Shown: positions 46,071 through 57,078 of the stretch, one piece after another
Layout of the letters: the number at the start of each line of letters is the position of its first letter
How positions within the stretch are numbered: position 1 is the stretch's first letter
Assembly (NCBI GenBank): GCA_963678675.1
Contig: OY783199.1
Span: 12,266,708-12,330,707, forward strand
Reading direction: 5' to 3'
Length of the DNA: 64,000 bases
Origin: Xiphydria camelus
Lineage: Eukaryota; Arthropoda; Insecta; Hymenoptera; Xiphydriidae
Notes under the pieces: model-generated
What the model was told of the DNA's origin: nothing
Databases searched by the model: none
The model's input: only the letters and a program-made list of their open reading frames with translations
Translations under genes and position numbers: made by a program

Positions 46071-46283
46071 CTAAGCACACGTAATAACGGTAACATCGCC
46101 ACATATGTAGCATCGTAATTCCGAGTCCTGTGCATAACAAAATTCTACAAGATGTTCAAATCTAGGAGGTCTCGTGTCTACATATCCACTCTTGTACCAC
46201 GAATATTTAATGAAGTTAGTAAACCATGGCGAAGAAAACTGATTATGAGTAGGGGATTGAAATTTTAGAATATTATTTCTCAA
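46071..46283 (-). CDS. Left-arm copy of a Cys-containing peptide
   Basis: The frame reads SPWFTNFIKYSWYKSGYVDT, RPPRFEHLVEFCYAQDSELR then CYICGDVTVITCA. The CxxC and C-x(8)-C spacing suggests a metal-binding module. No ATG starts it, so it may be an exon or a remnant. The plus-strand copy at 46997 differs by one residue over the shared 70. I do not recognise the family with certainty. Confidence 0.45.
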   Translation of the reverse strand: MRNNILKFQSPTHNQFSSPWFTNFIKYSWYKSGYVDTRPPRFEHLVEFCYAQDSELRCYICGDVTVITCA

Positions 46284-46558
46284 ATGCTATCTCCGAAAGG
46301 AAGCGAGATATAATAGATGAAAAGTTTAAACGTACGCGTTGTTTGGTTTTTTCAGTGTATAAAATGCCCTAAACAGATTTTAAATAAACGCATTAGTTTT
46401 CAAAAAAAGAAAATTTTTTAAATCTAATTTTCCGTTTGTGTGTAGGTAATTAATTATGTATAATTTTTGAAAGAGCAAGATAACTCACACGTTAGATTAG
46501 ATCGCTGAATTTTTATACTTTTACGTTAGAATTATTTTCTTCTTTAACTCATCAAGTG

Positions 46559-46711
46559 ATGAGTTCAAATAAGTTACCGACTTTTGAGAAGATCATAGAG
46601 AATCTTGCTAGCGGGCGCATACCATTGCCGTCTCTCGAGAAACCGCTGGAGCTGATTCCGCACGATAGGACCATCCATGGCCGAAGTAGAACGAGATTTG
46701 CAAAAATGTGA
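46559..46711 (+). CDS. 50-aa ORF in the palindrome loop, unknown
   Basis: ATG 46559 reads MSSNKLPTFEKIIENLASGR, then IPLPSLEKPLELIPHDRTIH and GRSRTRFAKM before TGA. A shifted frame continues DLQKCEEYWRKQYAKKK to about 46783. It looks protein-like, with a frameshift at about 46700. Because it lies in the unpaired loop, it is either cargo or the element's own first exon. Function unknown. Confidence 0.35.
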   Translation: MSSNKLPTFEKIIENLASGRIPLPSLEKPLELIPHDRTIHGRSRTRFAKM

Positions 46712-46996
46712 GGAGTACTGGAGGAAACAGTACGCGAAAAAGAAAATAATTCTAACGAAAAAGTATAAAAATTCAGCAATCTAATCTAACGTGTGTTATC
46801 TTGCTCTTTCAAAAAATATACATAATTAATTACCTACACACAAACGGAAAATTAGATTTAAAACATTTTCTTTTTTTGAAAAATAATGCGTTTATTTAGA
46901 ATCTATTTAGGGCATTTTATTACACTGAAAAAACCAAACAACGCGTACGTTTAAACTTTTCATCTATTATATCTCGCTTCGTTTCGGAGATAGCAT

Positions 46997-47221
46997 TTGA
47001 GAAATAATATTCTAAAATTTCAATCCCTTACTCATAATCAGTTTTCTTCGCCATGGTTTACTAACTTCATTAAATATTCGTGGTACAAGAGTGGATATGT
47101 AGACACGAGACCTCCTAGATTTGAACATCTTGTAGAATTTTGTTATGCACAGGACTCGGAATTACGATGCTACATATGTGGCGATGTTACCGTTATTACG
47201 TGTGCTTGGTGTAAGAAATAA
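46997..47221 (+). CDS. Right-arm copy of the Cys-containing peptide
   Basis: Same peptide as on the left arm, extended by WCKK to a stop. After the stop the frame continues LCIKHFFTEYNYCHNYES, so the ancestral protein probably read CxxC...CxxCKK-LC-KHFF-Y-C: a longer Cys/His cluster at a protein C-terminus. Near identity of both arms, greater than in flanking DNA, points to conversion or selection. A zinc-binding tail of a transposase-like protein is my best guess. Confidence 0.5.
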   Translation: MRNNILKFQSLTHNQFSSPWFTNFIKYSWYKSGYVDTRPPRFEHLVEFCYAQDSELRCYICGDVTVITCAWCKK

Positions 47222-47783
47222 CTTTGTATAAAACATTTTTTCACGGAGTACAATTATTGTCATAATTATGAGTCATAGAAAGTTGAACTTCATTAAATGA
47301 AAGAAAAGTGGCACTCTAAAATACATAGAAGTAATAACCCCCGACCTATCCCGTCACTGCCATTGGTAGCCCGCTCAAACATAAAAGTTAGAAATTTGGA
47401 AAAGTGTAGGAGAGAAATATATTTTATCATATATGGTTGAATTTGTAATAAAATTTCCTATATTTTTGTCCATATGACCAAAATGATATTTCGAAAAATC
47501 AGATTTAAAAGAATTTTTTTTAAATAATGCGTTTATCTAAAATCTGTTTCAGGCATTTTATTACATTGAAAAAACCAAATAAAACGTACGTTTACACTTT
47601 TCATCTATCTCGCTTCGTTTCGGAGATAGCTCGAGGGGGTGAAAGTTCAGGGGTCCATTTCACCCCCTTAAACTAAAATTGGGCCGCTATAAAAAAATAG
47701 GGGTCTCTTATTTTTCGATAAACTTTTAATTTACGGAGTTTCATGAAGATCAGAAGCGGCGGCCTCGGATACTTTCCTTGTCA

Positions 47784-50010
47784 GTATAACCTAACTTTTT
47801 GTTTGACATCTTTATTCTTTCACGACATAATCACAACCTGATGGTGTTGGTAAATTGTTATTAATTTTGAAGTAGAGTTGATTGATGTAAGTACCAGTTT
47901 TTAAATCATTATCTGATGATGACATTGACGTATTACCAAGAATCAGAAATCCGAAGAAAATACGTGCCCAGTAAATAAAAGATCTATAACAATATATCTA
48001 TATTTTCGTAACAATAACTTTTATTTTCGAGTCGTCGATAAAAGCATCAGGTACAAAACACGTCCAAACATTCGATATCTCACCAACAAGAATGTGTTCA
48101 GTCTCAAAAAAAGCTATGAGAATCGTCAATAATAGTAATTACAACGTAAAATTGCACCATTTGATCAAAATCTCGTATCGGACAAAATATATTCTAAAAT
48201 CTATAAATTTTTAAATCGCTACAACTTAAGATTTATCACACGGTGACATTACTTGGAGATTACACAGAGCGGTACAATGCTATCGTTTTTTTAAGTATAC
48301 GCGACCCTATCTAAAAAGTATACAAAGAACGTTGTACGACTTGATGTCTAGTGCCGAGGTATCTAACAAAAGTGTATCAATGCAAATCTAACATTTTTTC
48401 ATATTCTACATCGTACGACGGATGTATCACTTCTGTTCCTGAAAACTTTGCAATCACGCGAATTGAAGAAAGGTATAATGTCTACCTAGATAAATGTAAA
48501 TGTTACTTATAGAAGACAATGCAATGGTAGATGACTTCTTTTTTGATATTATTGGATACCGTTGGGATTCTCGCGATTAGAGACCCGCGTGCGTAAATTT
48601 TAAATTTAAACTTGCATTTTCTGAGTAAAAGAGCGAAGAGAGAAAACAAAAATTTCCCGACGTTTCTATGAGCTTCTATCCTCCTATTAAAAAAGAACTA
48701 TAATCTAAAATGTGTCGCGCGAAATTACCTCACTCAAAAAAATTTGGCCACAACTAGAAAATTATAGTAATTGCAGTGATAATTTTCTTCGCAATAGCAA
48801 GAATTCTTGCTGCGCTAGCAATGTTTTTCTAGTTGTCACCAAATAATGTCTGAGGCAGCCAGAAATATAGCTGGATTAGCTAAATATTTTTTTCAGTGCT
48901 CGCAGGTAAAGACTCATTTATAAAAAAAAGAAGAGAGATCTATTAATTTTGATTCTCCAGAGCTCTGACTCAGATAAAATTATAATCATGATTCAATCTC
49001 ACGCGTGGAAAGGAAGGCTACAATAGCCGTTCCTCGGAGCACCGTCCAACGCGAAAATGCTGCGACCTAGAGAACTTGAGCATCATCGAGTTCATCTAGA
49101 ACGAATCATCGAACGTCAACGTCGCGGTGGAGGTTCTACTGTCCAGCGATTGCATTGCGATATATCGTTGTTGCAAGAGCTATTTTCTCGTTTGGCTCGC
49201 AAAGGTCTCCCACCCGGCGATCTGAAAAACACGTTTAAAAGCCCACTGTGAACAAAATCAATCCTTCGCAGCCACGACATTCTGACAATGCGAAACTCCT
49301 CTTTCTTCCTGGCGAATTAAAAGTTTACCGCGATAAAATTGTTTAATCGTACCTTGTGACGAGTTTCAATTTGACTTTGTCGATGTTTTTCAGTATGTCG
49401 CCCATTGATTTCTGGGAGATCAGTAGCGGTTTATGCCGATCGACGAACTTCTAGTCCTGTAAACTAACTCTCCTCGTGATGTTAGGAGTCGTCGGAGGTT
49501 GCAGAGGTGACGGCATATAATAATAACTAATTAAAAGTTTTAACATTATGATAAAAACGATTACCTACAGTAATTAGCATTGATCACGAAGCAAGAAATC
49601 TTAAAGTTGGCAATAATTTCGTTGCTGGCTGAATTGCTGCATTTCTTTCCGACCTCGGTGCAATGCAATGTCGTATTTGTCCCAATAATCTCTGACAGGT
49701 TTGTTTTTCCAGACGGAATCAAGTGAAGAATTCTACATCATTGTATTCTTCGAAATAGTCAACTCTGAAATAGTTTTGTATTAGATATTGTTATAAATTA
49801 ATAGGTATAGGTATCCTTTATTTACTTACCGGGCACGTATTTTCCTAGGATTTCTCATTCTTTGTAAGACGTCAATTTCATCATCAGATGATTCGAAAAC
49901 TGGTACATCAATCAACTCCATTTCACAACTAATAACAGTTATTATGATTCTGTCACGGTTCTGATTCTGTCACGGAAGAATAAAGACGCAAACAAAAAGT
50001 TAGGTTATAC
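47784..50010. mobile_element. 2.2-kb TIR element, ends gtataacctaactttttgtt
   Basis: gtataacctaactttttgtt at the left and its complement at the right, followed inside by paired gaagaataaag / ctttattcttt. It begins 2 bp after the palindrome. No target duplication is visible. The interior is AT-rich with one small CpG-rich ORF at 49057. Confidence 0.7.
49057..49251 (+). CDS. 64-aa ORF, possibly a captured exon
   Basis: ATG 49057 reads MLRPRELEHHRVHLERIIER, QRRGGGSTVQRLHCDISLLQ, then ELFSRLARKGLPPGDLKNTF and stop at 49249. It is richer in CpG than the DNA around it and has host-like codon variety. It is Arg/Leu-rich and likely helical. I do not recognise it. Position inside the TIR element suggests captured DNA. 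Confidence 0.3.
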   Translation: MLRPRELEHHRVHLERIIERQRRGGGSTVQRLHCDISLLQELFSRLARKGLPPGDLKNTFKSPL

Positions 50011-50460
50011 CGAGGATAGCTAGCTTATCCAGCGCTGAAACTGCCGGATAAGCTATCCCTGCATTTATTCCAAAGTTTATCCTATTCCAGACTTATACCA
50101 TCGTGGTAAAACGCTTGCGTACTGATTATTCTCAGTATAGCGCTATACGGCGTTTATACCGTGATGGTAAAACCGGCCCTAAAAGGAGGTTCCTACATGC
50201 ATATCATTATTTTACGTTCTACATTAGGCATAAAAAGTACGCATCGGGAGTATACAGGAAAAAAATAATAGTTTGTAGCTATTTTTGAGCAACCAGGAAA
50301 TGATGGACAATTTCTTGCAAGTAAAGGAAGTATCAAAAATGATCGAAATAGACAAGTTCTAAAAGGAGGTTCTTATATGTATACGATCATTTTACGTAGT
50401 ACATTAGGCGCAACAAAGCACGTATCAAAAGTTTACGATAAAAGGATGGTATTTTGTAAC
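50011..50460 (+). repeat. Hairpin plus two tandem ~180-bp units
   Basis: A hairpin (gatagctagcttatccagcg with gccggataagctatcc) spans 50014-50060. Two units beginning ctaaaaggaggttcctacat (50177) and ctaaaaggaggttcttatat (50357) are about 180 bp apart and similar for 100 bp. Confidence 0.6.
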
Positions 50461-51255
50461 TATATTCGAGCTACTGTAGCAAAAAATAATAGATAATACA
50501 ATACTTGTGGCGGCCTATCACCAGGAGCTGCTTTCTCACAAGTGGTCGAGCACAACTCCGGCATATAAGACCGCGGCTGTTCAACACTCACGCAAGATAA
50601 TAGAGCGGCTAAGGCAGAAGTCGGCCTAGCCTTACTGACGAGTCCACAAGCTAACTTCGGGCCTGTGTGTGGACTTGCTAGTAAAGTGTGAAAACAGACA
50701 GAAAACTCAGCACTAAATAATGTCCTTCTAAAACGTGGTAAAGGCGTGCAACTGAAACGTAAAAGTAGGTAAATAACGCAAAACGAAATAACGTTCTTCC
50801 ATAACATTAACATAACTAAGAACGTGCATTTAAAGTATGAAAGTGGACAGAAAACTCGTAACGAAATAGACATACTTTTAAAACCTTTTTCTAATACCCT
50901 GAAATGTGCCAAAGGGAGACACTAACTTTAGACGAAATAAACCTTCTTTCAAGACTTTCAAATTTTTTCCACGGAAAGATAGGAAAATTACACTGATTAC
51001 TTGCCAACTAGATGCTACTAACGTCCTTGCAAGAACGTTTTGAGCACGTCTATTTCTAGGGAGCATTTAGTGCGATAATTTTATGCTCATGTGCTATCTG
51101 GGTATGATACATGCAAAAGGTCATCCTTGACACCAAAAACAACTTTTATTAAAAAAAAACTTTTTCGTAATGTATTTGTACACCTAAGTATACAAATATT
51201 ATAAGTTTTAGAAAACTTTTGCAAAAATTCAATTTTTGAAAAAAGTAAGATACAT
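50461..51255. other. No gene recognised
   Basis: The minus-strand ORF at 50460-50912 lacks motifs. A repeated (aga)cagaaaactc word pair (50696, 50850) hints at a diverged ~150-bp tandem. The right end may include the mariner terminal repeat. Confidence 0.4.
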
Positions 51256-52320
51256 TTATTCATCAAAATAATCCCTTTCACTTTCAATGACCTTCAGCCA
51301 TCTTTTAGGCAATCCACGGATGCCTACCGCAAAGAAAGTTTCATCTTGCGAGACGAGGAAGTTACCGACCCATTTTTGGACTTCTTCAAATGTTTTGAAT
51401 CGCACGTTAGACAATTCATTTTGCATTTTATGAAACAAGTGAAAATCAGTTGGAGCTAAGTCTGGTGAATACGCCGGGTGAAGTACAACTTCCCATCCAA
51501 GAGCCATTAACGTATCCTTGACCGGTCTACCCACATGAGGCTTGGCGTTGTCATGGAGCAGTTTTACTGGACGCTTTCCTTTGCCAGTAAATGGACGCTT
51601 TTGGTCAATTTCAATTTCTCGGTTCAATCGTATTAATTGTTGACGATAGCGATCAGCAGTAACTGTCTGGCCAGGTTTCAGAAGTTCATAATGGAGTACG
51701 CCTTTCATATCCTACCATATACACAGCATGACTTTGTTACAGTGAATATTGCGCTTTGGAGTCTATGTCGTTGACTCGCCGGGGTCAACCCAATGATATC
51801 AGCGTTTCGGATTATCAAAATAAATCCACTTTTTATCGCCGGTCACAATTTTCCACAAAAAAGACTTTCTTTGTTGCTTGTTATAAAGATTCAAACATAT
51901 GTGAAAAGACGGTTATTTTTATTTGCTTGTTTCAAAGAGTGTGGCACCAACTTTGTTCCTTTTCGAATCTTTCCCATTGCTTCAAAGCGATAGGAAATAG
52001 TTTTGTTGAGTTACTCCTAGCTATTCTGAAAGTTGTTTTTCCGTCTGGCAAGAGTTTTCATCCAGCAACGCTTACAGTTCCTGGTCGTCCACCTTTGCAG
52101 GGGCCCTGGTTTGTTCATAGTCACTAGCATCAAAAAATCACCATCTTTAAATCTCTTATACCCGAATGTCGTCCCCAAGAATAGAACAGATCAATTCACA
52201 TGCTTTCCTAACACTTTTTCCTTGGTGGGATTTATAGCGAATGCAGTGTTTAAAGAGCTTATCGGTCTGCATATTTTATTCACAGAATTTAAGTTATATG
52301 TATGACTTCCTTATGTTTCG
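51256..52320 (-). pseudogene. mariner transposase pseudogene
   Basis: The C-terminal 150 codons (51708-51256) are open: VKLLHDNAKPHVGRPVKD then VVLHPAYSPDLAPTDFHLFH, the second and third Asp of mariner spaced by 34 residues (DD34D), ending ERDYFDE. Upstream the minus frame shows GDKKWIYFDNPKR (around the first Asp, here following the WVDPGE region) with stops, LLDENSCQTEKQLSE and a diverged helix-turn-helix near 52250. Several stops and shifts make it inactive. It belongs to a different copy, and probably a different mariner lineage, from 38692-40245. Confidence 0.85.
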
Positions 52321-52367
52321 ATACTACATAACAAGTTCCACCATATCATATCGTTCATGAGCTGCAA

Positions 52368-52630
52368 CAGTGGCATAACTCAAAATTGGAATTTTCCCAA
52401 GAGACAACTTTAAAAGTTGAATTATTATATTATACGCGAGCGTTGACCATTTGCTGCCAGATTATGATAATTATCATGAAAATTCTCTGATAATTATCAT
52501 AATTATCAGAGAATTTTCATGATAATTATCATAATCTGGCAGCAAATGGTCAACGCTCGCGTATAATATAATAATTCAACTTTTAAAGTCGTCTCTTGGG
52601 AAAAAATTCCAATTTTGAGTTATGCCACTG
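52368..52630. repeat. 263-bp near-perfect palindrome
   Basis: cagtggcataactcaaaatt pairs with its complement at the right, and pairing runs almost without mismatch to the centre gataattatcataattatcag at about 52499. The CAGTGGC ends resemble hAT termini, but the 8-bp flanks (agctgcaa / gttgcgtt) do not match convincingly. Confidence 0.85.
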
Positions 52631-52734
52631 GTTGCGTTCAGCAGATCGAGTATAAACCGCTACCGCTCAGTACGCTCAGAAGTAGCGCTCTCTGTTCTGC
52701 TGACAACAAGTTTCGGCCGTAGCCTTCGATACAT

Positions 52735-52905
52735 TTAGGCGCGTGGCGCGGTGAACTTAAACGATCGACTTGTCGTACTGAAATTTGGTTTTATAAAATT
52801 GTTTAGGAACAATCAATTTGAGAGTCAGATTCGTTTTTAGTGCACATAAATCTATAAGAATCACCTGGTCTAGTTCGAGTAACAAAATCACTATTGTCCA
52901 GTGTT
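52735..52905 (+). repeat. Single copy of the 31.3-32.2 kb unit
   Basis: gcgcggtgaacttaaacgat, cgacttgtcgtactgaaattt and gaatcacctggtct match the satellite-like units and the arm of the 30655-32905 element, so this is a dispersed fragment of it. Confidence 0.65.
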
Positions 52906-52943
52906 ATCTCTGGTTACAAAATGTTGTGTTGTTTATATCAATA

Positions 52944-53085
52944 CCTCAGAGCTAAACAGTATTAACACAATTTTTTTCAAAACCCGTATTATTTCCTCAT
53001 TCTGCTATTTTACATTGAAAATAGCAGAATGAAGAAATAAAACGGGTTTCGAAAAAAATGGTGTTAATACTGTTTAGCTCTGAGG
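52944..53085. mobile_element. 142-bp palindromic MITE, TSD TA
   Basis: cctcagagctaaacagtatt and complement, flanked by TA (52942-52943, 53086-53087). It folds completely around 53013. Confidence 0.8.
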
Positions 53086-53087
53086 TA

Positions 53088-53599
53088 CTGATATGGTAAC
53101 AGATTGTTTTACGATTGCCGGTGGCAAGAAAATGTAATTTTTTCGTAATAATACATAAAATATAAGATGTTCCGTCGCACGACTGACGGAATTCGACACA
53201 TCGGTTTACACCGCTCGACACCATTCATAAAATGCGCCAAAACTTCTTCCGATGGAAGTGAGCGGCAGCGCGCTGGAACGTAACTTTTCTTCGCTATAAA
53301 ACTTGGAGCGCCCTCGGTAGCATGCGCGTTCGGCAGATTTTTGCTGAGCTGCTCTACAACTGTTGCGAAGCGGTATGATCTGCTGAATGCACCCACTGTT
53401 GCAGCCCATGAGCGATATGTGAGCGGTAACTTTGAATTACTTTTATAACACGGAATGGAAGTGTCCTAAAACTTATTCGTACATCTAATAATAAATAACG
53501 AAAATAAACAAGACTTGGGCCTTAGAAAACTCACCCTGTATATTAAAATTCTAACACAAATTTTAAAAATTTACACAGGTAATCTACAATATAATGATT
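53088..53599. other. No gene recognised
   Basis: Minus-strand ORFs near 53109-53409 have no motif. A GC-rich patch lies at 53160-53400. Confidence 0.4.
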
Positions 53600-54145
53600 A
53601 AAACAGTATCTGTAAAATTTGAAGTCAATTCTCCATCTCATCATAAAGTTATGTACTAATGAATTTTAGTAATTTTACATGAGTTCTCATCAAGAAATAT
53701 TTATGGGGCAGTAAAATACATCGAATTACTTAGAAAAATTCTTAACATTTTTTTGGTTTAGGAACAGGTTACAGGTTATTAAAGATGTAAAATTATTAAA
53801 AATAAAAAATGAATGAGATTTTGCATGGTCATTAACCCCTAATCTCTTCGTAAGCCACAAAAATGTCAAGAATCTTTAAGATTAAGGGTTAATCATCATC
53901 ATCATCACCATGCAAAATCTCATTCATTTTTTATTTTTAATAATTTTACATCTTTAATAACCTGTAACCTGTTCGTAAACCAAAAAAATGTTAAGAATTT
54001 TTCTAAGTAAAAAATTCGATGTATTTTACAGTCCCATAAATATTTCTTGATAAAAGCCCATGTAAAATTACTAAAATTCATTAGTACATAACTTTTTGAT
54101 GAGATAGAGAATTGACTTCAAATTTTATAGATACTGTTTTAATAA
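53600..54145. repeat. 546-bp palindromic element
   Basis: aaacagtatctgtaaaattt near 53605 pairs with the complementary stretch near 54140. Long arms meet at a loop of about 53850-53890, with a cat-repeat (atcatcatcatcatc) at 53894. No TSD defined. Confidence 0.8.
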
Positions 54146-54373
54146 ATTAAGTTTAATAAATTACTGTTTAATAAATTAAATTAATAAAGAGTTATCGGTC
54201 TACTTCACTGTCCAATATCTATCGATTTAACGTTTTTCCATAAGAGCCCGTGTAAATTAAATAAAATTTGATTAACGAATAACTTTTTATTTAATAATTA
54301 CAACGTTTATAGCTTTCTAATAAGATATACAATCGCCTTCAAATTATATAGGTAAACTTGTTTTAACCATATA

Positions 54374-54773
54374 CCGGGTAATTCTTTCATATTGCGACAA
54401 ACTTCAAGGGTGGGTTCCTTGGATGAAAATAAGAAAAAAAGTTCCTATAAACATGGGTCCGAAAACGCTGAGCTTCGGAGAAACAGGGTGTTCATTTTTA
54501 TACAAATTTTCTTTATAATTTATTTTCCTGCTTTACTGTGCATTTTTCTTAGCTTGTATTATCTATTATTACAAATAAACATACAGTATTTATTTCCAAT
54601 TAAATTAAAGAACTTTGTACTATTTGTTGATGGAAGAGAATTTGTATAAAAATTCAAAACCCTGTTTCTCCGAAACTCAGCGTTTCCGGACCCATGTTCA
54701 TAGGAACTTTTTTCTTATTTTCATCCAAGGAACCCATCCTTGAAGTTTGTCGCAATATTAAAGAATCACCCGG
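54374..54773. mobile_element. 400-bp MITE, TIR ccgggtaattctttcatatt
   Basis: ccgggtaattctttcatatt pairs with aatattaaagaatcacccgg at the right, flanked by TA/TATA. Arms of about 130 bp (aaaacgctgag-ttcggagaaacagggt blocks) flank an AT-rich core that holds a chance ORF. Confidence 0.75.
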
Positions 54774-54801
54774 TATATTATCTATGCAAATTTCTTAAAT
54801 A

Positions 54802-54924
54802 GTCGACCAGATTACTGCTGTTAAAAGTGTCGATCGACTTACATTGCAGCGTGTATGGACCGAACTGGACTATCGTTTGGACGTATGTCGTGTGACGCGT
54901 GGAGCCCACATCGAACATTTGTGA
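54802..54924 (+). pseudogene. C-terminal 40 codons of a Tc1/IS630-type transposase
   Basis: The frame reads VDQITAVKSVDRLTLQRVWT then ELDYRLDVCRVTRGAHIEHL and stop. The W-ELxYRLDxCRxTxGAHIEHL ending is the familiar C-terminus of a Tc1-like insect transposase group. No core domain remains; the MITE at 54374 lies just upstream. Confidence 0.6.
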
Positions 54925-55429
54925 TGATATGCTCAAAAACTTGAATATTTTACCTTTCTATTGACATGTCATTTACTATTATATCGGTAATACTTTTTGA
55001 AATCTGTATATATGTCGCAGGCAAATAGTAACTTTAGGCAAATCGTCACCCCAATATAGGTTTGTTCAATGTCCGCTTTTGCTATTTTTGAGGAGAGCAC
55101 TGTGATACTAAATATCGGTAGGTACTGGCATGAATTATAAGCTGAAATGAATTTTTCATACACATTTTCAATCATTCGGAGCCTTTTTTGCTACTTTGTT
55201 TCATCCATTCATATATCTAAAATAAAATAGCATATATTTTTTATTTGGATATTGAATAAAATAAGTGCTTAGACTTTGAATTCCCCTACTAAACTGGATA
55301 TTGAACAAGACTTACGGATATTGAACAATCCAATTCTAACAACTGAGTAGTAGTATCTTTATTATTTTATCATTACAAAGGAAACATCAATTCTTTTTCT
55401 ATAATATTAAACAAAATATAAATCTTAAA

Positions 55430-56286
55430 CTAATTCTTCATTTTCATCGTCTTTATCACAGAGGTGTAAAATTGCTTATCTGATCCCTCATCCATATATT
55501 TCATCATTTCTTTGAGATCTTTTGCTTTCCTTGCTGTCGTAATACGTTCTTCGTTTAAGACTGGTACTACCTGTAATGCAACCTGCCTTGGAGTTTCGGC
55601 TGATGTATAACCATTTCTTTTTTTTTTGTAGTGCATAGAGTTCTTTATCTGAGTAATGTTATTTCTGAAAACTCCTGCGAAAATCTATTTTTGAAATTTA
55701 CTTTTAATGATTCATCGTATATTATGTGTTTGATTTTACTGTATGGAATATTATGAAACTTAAATTGCAAGCTTCTTGACTTATAATTCAAAAAATCCAT
55801 TTTTGGTATTTGCAGGATTTGGAACTTATTCTTCGTTGAACGAATATTTAGCAACATCCTTATAAATCCTAGAGGGCTATAAATATCGATATTTTTAATA
55901 TTCTGTTCTATTAGTGATGCGCAGCATCAACTTCTTGTAAGTTTCTGCTCGATAACTTTGATATTACTTTTGGTTTGTTGAATAAAATGTATCAAAGCTG
56001 AGCTCATAATGCTATTTTTATTTTGTGGAACACAGCTATCTGACCAGAGGATTACTCTTTCTAAATTCGGTAATTCTTTAGCCAGTGCGTTCAAAATTCG
56101 TACCACTGCACTAGCAATTGCATTAGAATCGCCGCCCGCTAAGAATTCTTGCCAAATGGAGCAATAGATCATTTTATTTTTATTGCAGTGAGCCGTTAAA
56201 TTAAAAACGCATAATTTAGATTTGTAATAGAAGATTGATACTTCAGATTTCGGTAATAAAAAAACATTTTCTAAATCAAAGGTCAA
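55430..56286 (-). pseudogene. Transposon-encoded RNase H-like protein, broken
   Basis: Three minus-strand frame segments follow one another. 56286-55927: DLENVFLLPKSEVSIFYYKS, NLTAHCNKN, IASAVVRILNALAKELPNLE and RVILWSDSCVPQNKNSIMSS. 55857-55645: LLNIRSTKN, YKSRSLQFKFHNIPYSKIKH. 55636-55430: HYKKKRNGY and ITTARKAKDLKEMMKYMDEG. The LWSDSCVPQNKN block looks like an acidic catalytic site in an RNase H-like fold (inference). The family is common in insect genomes as uncharacterised transposon proteins. Frameshifts near 55860 and 55640 and a missing N-terminus (cut near the SINE insertion) make it inactive. Confidence 0.65.
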
Positions 56287-56351
56287 AACTGCTACACTCT
56301 CCTCGTTATTTTCCCTGTCTATTTATATTGGAGTGTTCAATATCCGAGTCG

Positions 56352-56433
56352 CCGGCAGTAGCCGAGTGGTCTAAATGCTGGCCTCTCGAAGACTGCTCGG
56401 GCGATAGGTCTAGGGTTCGAATCCCGGGTTGCG
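56352..56433 (+). tRNA. tRNA-like SINE head (Ser/Leu class II type)
   Basis: tagccgagtggtctaa is an A box of tRNA-Ser/Leu type, cctctcgaagactg could hold a CGA anticodon, an extra arm follows, and gggttcgaatcccggg is a perfect B box/T-arm. As the first part of a SINE it should act as an internal RNA polymerase III promoter. Acceptor pairing is incomplete, so not a working tRNA. Confidence 0.65.
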
Positions 56434-56443
56434 GAAAAATAAT

Positions 56444-56898
56444 TGTAGGATCGGGGAAAAGGAAAGAAGAGTGCGAGTGTGTAAGTGTGAATGAGTAAGT
56501 GCGATAATGACGTTTCGAGTGCTATTCATGCCTGGGGGAAATGGATGCGAGTGTCAGGTAGCGAGGCGGTCGACGGGCGGGCCTGAGACCAGGGAGCTAG
56601 GGTTGCTCGGGTCCGAAGACGGTTGGCGTGGATGCGTAATGTTCGAGGAATGCATGGGGATGGAATGAACGAAACAAGAGAAAATGCGTAGAAAGAAAGA
56701 GTAAGTAAATGGGAGTAAGAGAAGGAGAGAAAGAGCGGGCTTGACGGGAAGGCCAAGGGCGAGAATGAGGCAGTTCGGAGTGAAGCGTCGAGGAGTAAAG
56801 ACGATGTACCTTTTTTCTGTCAATTAAGCTATTCTTTTATGTCTGTTAAAATAAAGACAACGTTTCAAAATAATTCGACTGGTGAATCTGATCCTACA
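56444..56898 (+). repeat. 5' LTR (455 bp)
   Basis: Short terminal inverted repeat tgtaggatc/gatcctaca. An aataaa signal lies at 56850-56855. A purine-rich middle (gaaagaaagagtaagtaaatg) precedes it. The LTR should supply promoter and poly(A) functions. Confidence 0.95.
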
Positions 56899-56901
56899 AA
56901 T

Positions 56902-56919
56902 TGGGGGCTCGTCCGGGAT
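56902..56919 (+). promoter_or_regulatory. Primer binding site for tRNA-Pro
   Basis: tgggggctcgtccgggat, three bases after the LTR, is identical to the 18-nt tRNA-Pro primer site well known from murine gammaretroviruses, so reverse transcription here is predicted to be primed by tRNA-Pro. Confidence 0.85.
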
Positions 56920-57078
56920 CATGCCAGTTATTCGATTATTGGTGAACGTGGTGATTGTTAAATGAGTAACATTTTGATGAGTGACTGTTAAGACGATAAC
57001 TAAGCAGCGCGTAATAGGCAGACGGCCAATCGACGATATCATTACGCGTAGTGCAGTGTTGTGGTGACCCGATTCAAG

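Larger units (their letters stand above)
45478..47781. mobile_element. 2.3-kb palindrome with a peptide ORF in each arm
   Basis: acaaggaaagtatccgaggc at the left is complemented at the right. The arms (45478-46420 and 46850-47781) pair around a centre near 46630. Each arm also has two direct copies of a gagatagatgaaaag-tgtaaac..acg block (45637 and 46303 on the left). Flanks ttctc / cagta show no target duplication. Arm identity looks about 93-95% outside the ORF and about 99% within it. Confidence 0.85.

Noticed and set aside
50630..50695. Hammerhead-ribozyme-like core: ctgacgag followed by a gtccaca/tgtgtggac stem
   Set aside because: The gaaa that must follow stem II is absent (ttgctag instead) and no convincing cleavage triplet stem is present.
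57061..57078. GTG at 57061 as gag-pol start
   Set aside because: The first in-frame ATG, at 57079, is the natural eukaryotic start; the six upstream codons are leader.
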